A stretch of DNA of 64,000 nucleotides, taken from positions 18,469,533-18,533,532 of the forward strand of contig NC_088647.1 of assembly GCF_964019385.1 (NCBI RefSeq). The letters run 5' to 3'. Position numbers and translations under genes: made by a program. The notes under the pieces are model-generated. The model had not been told where the DNA came from. It saw only the letters and a program-made list of their open reading frames with translations, and did no database searches. Source of the DNA: Sycon ciliatum. Lineage: Eukaryota > Porifera > Calcarea > Leucosolenida > Sycettidae. The stretch's first letter is position 1. Each line of letters begins with the position of its first letter. This document shows positions 57,556 to 64,000 of the stretch, piece by piece.

Positions 57556-58056
57556 ATGACCATGCTGCACATTGCCTTCTTGAATGTATGTAGTATCAGG
57601 CGCAAGACAGCCGAAGTGCAAAAGTTCTTGTCAAACAGAGGCATTCATGTCTTTGGTATGGCTGAGACTTGGCTCACTCCAGATATCTTGGACAGTGAAC
57701 TTACTATCCCACATTTCAAGCTACATCGGAAGGATAGATTGCAGCAACGTGGTGGTGGTGTTGGCATATACTGCCATGAATCTGTTCTTGCGCGAAGACG
57801 AACTGACTTGGAGACTGACTTAGAGCTGCTGTGGATAGAAGTTAGCGTTTCCAGTGGCATAGTGCTGGTTGGATGCTGTTATCGTCCACCAGACAAACCT
57901 GTAGCATTCTGGACCTCCCTGGAGTCCAACCTAGACGCATCAGTTCATGCACCAGGAAAGAAGGTTCTGGCAACTGTCATGCTGGGTGATTTCAACGTTG
58001 ATATGAAAATGAACCAGTCACCCATGGCCATACGAGTAACTGACTTGTTTAACAAG
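57556..58056 (+). pseudogene. Retrotransposon endonuclease domain (5' part of ORF2)
   Basis: The frame starts MTMLHIAFLNVCSIRRKTAE and contains AETWLTP, GGGVGIYCHES, LLWIEVSVSSGIVLVGCCYR-PPDK and VMLGDFNVDM, the ordered motifs of AP-endonuclease-like LINE nucleases. It is cut at LFNK by the nested insert. The frame resumes at 58688 with FGMTNYVSSPTRATTLTESI, so insertion did not shift the reading frame at the site itself. Confidence 0.8.
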
Positions 58057-58679
58057 CTAAGGTTTGCCGGCGACTCCTGAAGTCTGCAAAAATAACCTTT
58101 GATATCTATGAATCAAAATCCAATTTGAATAAATTGTGTCACTTAGAATCTCTGCAATTTCGCCGTATCTTTATTTCTCTTGCGGTTTTATTTAAGTACA
58201 TCAAATTTCACCCAGAATATCTCTCTCGCTTTGCGATAACCATATCACGTAGTGCCCGTAGGCCCAAAAAGCTCGTTTTTAACTCACATGGTCGTATTTT
58301 TTCATCCCTTTTCCTACAGAAAACTGGTTCTCTTTGGAATTGTCTTCCACCCCGATTGACAACTTTAGATTCCCTATCTGAATTCAAGCGTCATTTACGT
58401 ATTCACATTGCTAAGTATCAGTTCGACTGCACTGGTACACCTTTGATGTGCAATCATTGATTTACATGCTTGTTCTTTTCTTTTCTGTCTTACTTTCTTT
58501 CCTTGTGTTTCTTATTATTCCTTTTTAAAACCAACATTTCACACTCACTTTGCACACTTTCTCCCGCATCCATAACTATGTTACTAGTACATACACAAAT
58601 AGGAGATCCCCCAGATAGGCGTTAGCCTTTGGGTAATCCTGAAATAAAGATTATTATTATTATTACTGAAGTATTATTA
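58057..58679 (+). mobile_element. Second LINE fragment nested in the endonuclease ORF
   Basis: 623 bp between duplicated TTAACAAG (58049-58056 and 58680-58687). The frame QAKVCRRLLKSAKITFDIYE ... GSLWNCLPPRLTTLDSLSEF aligns with the element at 28505-29383. It ends with (ATT)n after an AATAAAG signal. It therefore belongs to the same family but is shorter. Confidence 0.8.
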
Positions 58680-58687
58680 TTAACAAG

Positions 58688-60238
58688 TTTGGTATGACAA
58701 ATTATGTGTCTTCACCAACACGTGCCACCACCCTTACTGAGTCAATCATTGATCTCTTCCTATCAACTTGCCCGCTGACGGGACCTTGTGAGATAGCCTA
58801 CCTAGACATTAGTGACCACTTTGCAGTACTTGGGAATCTCTCTGTGGCAGGGTTTGCACCAGGCCGTACTTCCAGCTACAGACCTACACGCCGCATCCAT
58901 AAGATAAACTGGGACACCTTCAACAGCGATCTCAGTGTAGAGCAGGCCTCTCTGCTCGCCATAGATGATGTCAACACCCTTGCATCATCTTTCATCGCCT
59001 CCATAGTGTCAACATTGGATAAGCATGCACCCGTGCGGATGAGGCGAAATCGGGATAGACGTCCCTGCCCGTGGGTATATGATGATGAACTTGTGGCCTG
59101 CGTACGGGAGCGAGACAGACTCCATCGACTGCTCATGAAGAACCGCTGCAATGATGATCTCCACAGTCAACACCGCACTGCTCGTGCCAAGACCAGGAAG
59201 CTGGACAGGAGCCTGAAGAACACGTATTTCATCCAGCAGTGCCAGACTTCTGACCAACGTAAACTTTGGTCAGTCATCAATACTGTGGTTGGCCGGAAGA
59301 AACAATCGCACACTGCTCAAGTACCCATATCGGATCTTAGCAAGCTGTTTGGTGACGTTGTCCATGATCCCCAGCGTCCTCCTCAGCTCTGTTCTCCCTC
59401 TGGTCCAATGGCGGAAGGGGCATTTACCGACTTCAGTGTAGTGACAGTCGAGGATGTGGCAAGCAGTTTGAAATCTGTCAACCCTTTCAAGGCAACAGGC
59501 AGTGACCAAGTTCCAAGCATCATCCTGCAAAAGTGTTATCCAACCATTGCCCCCAAACTTACACGCATCATTAATATATCCCTGTCCTCCGGTGAGTTCC
59601 CCCTGTCCTTCAAGTTGTCCCACATCAGTCCGCTCTTCAAGAGTGGAGACCCAAATTTGCCAAAGAACTACCGCCCTGTGTCACTGCTCCCAGTTATCTC
59701 CCGCATCACAGAAGTATTTGTAAAAAATCAGATCACGCAGTACTTGGACTCCAAGCAACTTCTTCCGCCTACTCAGTTCGCCTACCGAAAGCTTCACTCC
59801 ACAGAAGATGCCTTAACGTATGCTGTTGATCGATGGCAAATGGCACGGGCAGAGCGCAAGTATACCGGCATCGTGTTTGTCGACATGTCAAAGGCCTTTG
59901 ACCGCGTCAGGCATGAGCGACTCGTTACTGAACTGTTTAAGCTAGGCATCTCGGGAACTGCACTCAACTGGTTCTGCAGTTACCTGTCTGGCCGGACACA
60001 GCAGATCAAATTGCAGGATCAGTTGTCAGGGACTGTTCCTTGCTCTCGCGGTGTTCCGCAGGGCAGTGTCTTAGGCCCACTCCTGTTTGTAATTTACACT
60101 GCTGACGTCAAGTCAACGATGCCTCCGGATGTGGCAGATCAGGAATTCGCTGATGACATCGCTCTCGATTGCTCCAACGCGTGTCCCAAGCAAGTCTGCG
60201 CGTCTCTGTCGTCTGCAGTGACCAACCTCGCCAAGTGA
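58688..60238 (+). pseudogene. Reverse transcriptase domain of the retrotransposon
   Basis: After the endonuclease tail (TTLTESIIDLFLSTCPLTGP, ISDHFAVLG) comes the RT: SVNPFKATGSDQVPSIILQK, NYRPVSLLPVISRITE, QFAYRKLHSTEDAL, FVDMSKAFDRVRHERLV, PCSRGVPQGSVLGPLLFVIY and the catalytic FADD (ADQEFADDIAL). All main motifs are intact. The frame stops at 60236-60238 (NLAK then stop), but the next frame continues IGLLLNAQKTQVLFVKPRGG and AKYLGVVIDNDLSW, so a small indel has broken the ORF. Confidence 0.85.
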
Positions 60239-60988
60239 CATCGGCCTACTTCTGAATGCCCAGAAAACCCAAGTTCTGTTTGTAAAGCCAAGAGGCGGTG
60301 CTGATGTTCAAGAACATGTACGTTGTCGAGGACAACCCCTGGAAGCAACAACATCTGCGAAATACCTGGGTGTTGTAATCGACAATGACCTCTCCTGGCA
60401 GCCACATATCAGCCATGTAACACGCAAGATCGGGCCAGTAATTGGACAGCTATGGCGACACGGCAGGTCCCTGAGCCTAAGAGCCCGCCAAGTCTGGTAT
60501 GTCAGCATGATACAGGCTAATCTGTCCTATGGATCCAACTGTTTCTTCTCCAGTCTTTCAAAGCAGCTCCTGGATAAACTCCACCGCCTGTCAAAATCCG
60601 GTGTCAGAGCGACCCTGCAGCAAAGGACTCTGGTCCCGACTGCCCCCTTCTCGAGCTACTGGGTGTGCCAAGCTTGCCACAGCTTCTCTTCCAGAAGCTT
60701 GCCATCTTCGTTTTCAAATGTTTAAATGACAAGACAAGTCCCCTGTTAAAGAATCTGTTCGTGCCGATCAACGACCCTGCCACACCTCAGCTGAGGACGA
60801 CACGGGGTCAAGTGTCAAGCCTGCTGAGAGTTCCGTTCCTCCCTGGTCCTGCTGGACGTCGTTCAATTCAGTTTGTTAGCAGCATTCTGTGGAATGCTCT
60901 CCCAGTTGCAGTCCGTACGGAAGGTGATTGGCAGACATTTAAAGCTCTAGCCACGGCTCTCGACTTGCCCAGCCTTTACCCATATTAA
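60239..60988 (+). pseudogene. C-terminal region of the retrotransposon, frameshifted
   Basis: First frame: IGLLLNAQKTQVLF ... VWYVSMIQANLSYGSNCFFS, thumb region. After about 60650 the sense shifts: VPSLPQLLFQKLAIFVFKCL ... RRSIQFVSSILWNALPVAVR to the natural end YPY. Not translatable as one protein. Confidence 0.75.
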
Positions 60989-61104
60989 CATTCTGTGTAC
61001 CTAACTTCATGTCGAAATCCATTTTAACAATCCGCATATCTCTCCTCCCCCCCCCTCTCTCTCTCTGTGTCTCTGACACACACACACACACACACACACT
61101 CTTC

Positions 61105-61173
<69 letters not shown>

Positions 61174-61302
61174 CCTCTATCTATCTATCCATCTCTCTCT
61201 CTCTCTGTTGTTATTATTGTTGTTGTTGTTGTTGTGTTTGTTTGAAGAAGGGGTTGTGTTTGTTGTTGTTTGAATTTGAATTCTTTATTCTCACGATGGC
61301 AC

Positions 61303-61342
<40 letters not shown>

Positions 61343-61451
61343 GCTGCTGCTGCTGCTGTCGTTGTTGTTGCTGTTGCTGTTGGTCATTTTGTAACAGCTT
61401 GTACAATTCCCTGTCCAGGTAGTAAAGCCGTCTCTCTCCTCTCTCTCTCTT

Positions 61452-61482
<31 letters not shown>

Positions 61483-61696
61483 TTTTTTACATACAAAGTG
61501 TCTTGCTGGCGAATTGCTGGCATTATGGAGCAACAGAAGTTCCGCTGTAGATACTGTTCTACTGAGGCGGTGGCTTTTGTTGTGTGATGACATAGATACT
61601 TCGAAGTACGTGGCAAAAGCCAAGCTGAAACACCAAAAGCAAAATTGAGTTAAATACACACACAACACATGTACAGTACCAACAAGACAATGAACT
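60989..61696. repeat. Microsatellite cluster (TC)n, (CA)n, (GTT)n between retrotransposon and unit 3
   Basis: (CA)n at about 61077-61100, (TC)n at about 61107-61168 and 61432-61482, (GTT)n/(GCT)n at about 61207-61235 and 61303-61380. From about 61485 the sequence becomes homologous to 32890 and 52077 (TACATACAAAGTGTCTTGCT), which marks the left edge of the duplicated block holding TRIM copy 4. Confidence 0.85.
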
Positions 61697-61812
61697 CACT
61701 GCATGCTGGGGTGTTCAGGTGAACCCACTGCATGCTGGGGTGTTCAGGTGGACCCACTGCATGCTGGGGTGTTCAGGTGGACTCACTGCATGCTGGGGTG
61801 TCCAGGTGCACC
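61697..61812. repeat. 29-bp minisatellite, exactly 4 units
   Basis: Same unit and same position as 33245-34404 and 52426-52986; 116 bp = 4 x 29. The units carry private variants (GTGAACC, GTGGACTC, GTCCAGGTGC). Confidence 0.9.
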
Positions 61813-62545
61813 CACTGTATGGTATCATACTTTACACAATCATCACCGAAGCACAGCGATTCAATGCCAAGTCAAATAGCATTGAGCAAGACAAGTCTCC
61901 CATACATCAGTCCAAGAAGCTAGGTTGTGGCAGACGCACAGCTGACATGAATGAAGTACATGTATGTAAAAGTAGAGTGGAAGGTGGGAAGCTTGGAACA
62001 ATAAATCAACCACAAAATTGTAATGCCACATGAGTTCCAAACAATCCAAATCAGACGATACCAGATAGACTCAGTGTCACCCACCCTGGGCAATAAGCGT
62101 GAACAGTGAGAAGTTCCAGGCAGGCCGAATCACAGCAGTACATGTAACATCAACTATACAATTGCCCAACGACATGCCTCATGTCACTTTGCCTTCCAAC
62201 AGAATCACATAAATCCTAGCAGTGGTACACTGATGAAAACTGGTGTGAAAATATCCTCCCCGGATAGATATACAAGTAGGTACATGAATGTGTGGAAACA
62301 GGAGGTGGAAGGATGGTTTGAAGTGGGGAGAGGGGGTGGGGAGAGGGGGGGGGAGGGGGGGGTACTACCCTGTACAGGTACAGGCGTCGCCAAAAGAACT
62401 CCGACCGATACCATGGTTACAGTGGTATGGTAGATCTGTACGTGTTCACCGGCGATACTGCACCGTGGCATGCATGCACGTCAGTAGCAGCACAGCACTG
62501 AACAGTTATAGCCAAGGCAGCGTAAACTGTTTACCACGTAATGCC
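61813..62545. other. 3' flank of TRIM copy 4
   Basis: Homologous to 34405-35446 and 52987-54057 but lacks about 330 bp (the part equivalent to 35096-35400 is missing after GCACTGAACAG). No gene recognised. Confidence 0.55.
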
Positions 62546-64000
62546 CTACACAAGAGTAATTTCATCTCCCGCATTGTTGAGTGCGACAATCCAGTACAGG
62601 TCACCTGTGACGTTCGGGATGGTTTCTGTGACGCCCGTTCTCTCGTGTCTACCAGTGAGAGTGTGACGATCGTGATCAACTGTTAGAAGAATGATGTCAC
62701 CAGTTTGCCACGGTTGACCAAGGGCTGTGCCGGTGTGGTAGTTACCAGCACTATGGCCGAACCAACCAAAACACTGTGCCGTGTCCTGTTGGTATTGTTC
62801 AAGCTTTGGATTACTGGACGAACAGGCAGAGAGGAAGATGTAACCACCGGCGGTCTTGTCAATCCTCACCTTCAGTGTACTGCTGCCAGTATCAGTGACC
62901 ATAGGTGTGGTACATGCTGATCTATAACCACCACTGGTCCTTTTCAGTGTGCGACCAACATTGGTGATATTCAACTGACTGCCACAGCGATTTCCATCAA
63001 ACCTCGGAGTCGCCGACACCACCAGCTTCTGTGGACTACCCTTCAGATGGACACAACCAATCTTGGCTGAGATGTTGTAGTGGCCAGTTTGCAATGGAGT
63101 ATGTCGGGCCTGTATTTTTCCGGTAGCAGGTGTAAGCTGTGTACACATGGTGGTTGTGTCCTCATCGAGACCGGATATTGATATCTCCAGTCCAATGTTT
63201 TCCACTTGCTCTTGCTCCACGATACTTGGGACAGCACTGTCTGGTAGCTCTATAGAGATGTTCAAATGGTAGTTAAGATGGGCATCGTCGGGACTCTTCA
63301 GTGTGCCATCAGCAACATCCAGCACTGCTCCTGTTTTGCTGATGTCATTGAGTAGGGATGTGGTGTCCGTCGTGCCAAACACAATGCCACTGGTGACACA
63401 TGGCTCTTTCTCGTCCTCCGCAGTTTTCATGGATTTCACGATAGACGCATCCACCCAGGACCACACACGGAGAAGCTCAACATCGTCCTCAAATGACTGA
63501 AGAATGCTGGCAGCACTCTCTCCTTTCGACACACACTCATGAAGTTGGTGTAGTTGCTTCTCCAGAGGTTCCAGTTTCTGCAACCTCAGCTGATCGAGCT
63601 CGGATAGAAGAGAGGCCTCTCGCTTCTTCACAGTCTCCATCAGTGGCTTGAAGAAGTTAGATACCTTCTCTGAAGTAAACTCGGTTTGACTGTGTACCAT
63701 TCGAATGTTCTTCTCCACGGTCTCTATGACACTGCTGACAACACCATCACATTCTGATGTACAACTGCTCAGCTTAGTGGAAAGTGTGTCACGAGTGTTT
63801 TGTGCAGCACTGGCAATATCCATCACACTGGTGTCTTCATCATGTCTATGTGCTCCAGTGTGCATGCAATGTGCACACAATAGCTGATTGCACTCCAAGC
63901 AAAACTGTTTCAACACTTCATTCGTGTGTAGAGCACATCTATGCTGGACCACTGTGCCACTGCTGTTGCCACTGCTTGTTGACTCTGTGGAGGATGCAGA
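62546..64000 (-). CDS. TRIM-like RING E3 ligase, copy 4 (5' part beyond window)
   Basis: The frame is open to the right edge and matches copies 1-3 from the Ser-rich linker (ASSTESTSSG) onward. The RING and B-box 1 therefore lie outside the window and the internal GTG at 63952 is not the start. B-box 2 begins normally (CALHTNEVLKQFCLECN, CAHCMHTGAHRHDE), but where the others have EHKVMD this copy has EDTSVMD. A 3-base-longer variant has replaced the last His ligand. The coiled coil, filamin-like repeat (GHYNISAKIGCVHLKGSPQK) and SPRY-like end (GGYIFLSACSSSNPKLEQYQ) are intact to the stop at 62546-62548. Probably a functional ligase with altered B-box 2. Confidence 0.8.
   Translation of the reverse strand, partial: SASSTESTSSGNSSGTVVQHRCALHTNEVLKQFCLECNQLLCAHCMHTGAHRHDEDTSVMDIASAAQNTRDTLSTKLSSCTSECDGVVSSVIETVEKNIRMVHSQTEFTSEKVSNFFKPLMETVKKREASLLSELDQLRLQKLEPLEKQLHQLHECVSKGESAASILQSFEDDVELLRVWSWVDASIVKSMKTAEDEKEPCVTSGIVFGTTDTTSLLNDISKTGAVLDVADGTLKSPDDAHLNYHLNISIELPDSAVPSIVEQEQVENIGLEISISGLDEDTTTMCTQLTPATGKIQARHTPLQTGHYNISAKIGCVHLKGSPQKLVVSATPRFDGNRCGSQLNITNVGRTLKRTSGGYRSACTTPMVTDTGSSTLKVRIDKTAGGYIFLSACSSSNPKLEQYQQDTAQCFGWFGHSAGNYHTGTALGQPWQTGDIILLTVDHDRHTLTGRHERTGVTETIPNVTGDLYWIVALNNAGDEITLV

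Larger units (their letters stand above)
57556..60988 (+). mobile_element. Non-LTR retrotransposon (endonuclease + reverse transcriptase), broken
   Basis: Order: apurinic-type endonuclease (57556-58056), RT (58688-60238), C-terminal region (to 60988). Broken by a nested LINE (58057-58679) and by frameshifts near 60230 and 60650. CR1/Jockey-superfamily character is inferred from the FADD-type RT and the WNALP C-terminus. No clear poly-A or target duplication; the 3' side runs into microsatellite. Confidence 0.8.

Noticed and set aside
62546-63952. A 468-aa short TRIM protein starting at 63952
   Set aside because: The start would be a GTG and the frame and homology continue to the window edge; the gene is cut by the window.

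Overview
This is a repeat-rich animal (metazoan) genome window, not bacterial. Genes with GT-AG introns sit among dense microsatellites, minisatellites, small TIR elements and fragments of non-LTR retrotransposons. A parvin-like protein and TRIM-like RING/B-box/coiled-coil proteins point to an animal. A marine invertebrate is likely and a sponge is plausible, but the species cannot be settled from the sequence. No rRNA, tRNA gene, CRISPR array or bacterial operon was seen.

Layout. (1) 1-5.1 kb: a tRNA-headed SINE, a piggyBac-like MITE, and the last exon (+ strand) of a secreted glycoside-hydrolase gene that starts left of the window. (2) 5.1-6.4 kb: an intronless parvin-like gene (- strand). 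(3) 6.4-11.5 kb: intergenic repeats. (4) 11.7-20.2 kb: a complete paralogue of the glycoside hydrolase on the - strand. I assembled it from four exons whose splice phases all agree (573 aa). Its introns are full of hAT-like and pogo-like small elements. (5) 22.4-64 kb: a tandem array of four closely related single-exon TRIM-like genes, all on the - strand (the fourth runs off the right edge). Their architecture is RING, two B-boxes, coiled coil, filamin-like repeat, SPRY-like C-terminus. A 12.0-kb unit (25.27-37.29 kb) and an 18.6-kb unit (37.29-55.90 kb) are clear duplicates. Their size difference is explained by insertions that can be read one by one, because the other copy keeps the empty site.

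The most striking structure is at 37.85-48.26 kb. Seven mobile elements are nested there: pogo-like TIR element > GGGCGC-TIR element > SINE > 9.4-kb TIR element of unknown class > Penelope-like fold-back palindrome > piggyBac-type element > THAP-transposase TIR element. Several junctions can be placed to the base using target-site duplications or empty sites. A hammerhead-ribozyme-like motif lies in an 85-bp insertion at 28.3 kb. A 29-bp minisatellite sits 3' of TRIM copies 2, 3 and 4 with exactly 40, 19 and 4 units. At 57.6-61 kb a broken endonuclease/reverse-transcriptase retrotransposon separates TRIM copies 3 and 4, and is itself split by a second retrotransposon.

How the genes work together: the TRIM-like array is plausibly a young, expanding family of ubiquitin ligases. 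Two copies have altered B-box zinc ligands. The glycoside hydrolases (secreted carbohydrate degradation) and the parvin (cell-matrix adhesion) have no evident functional tie to it.
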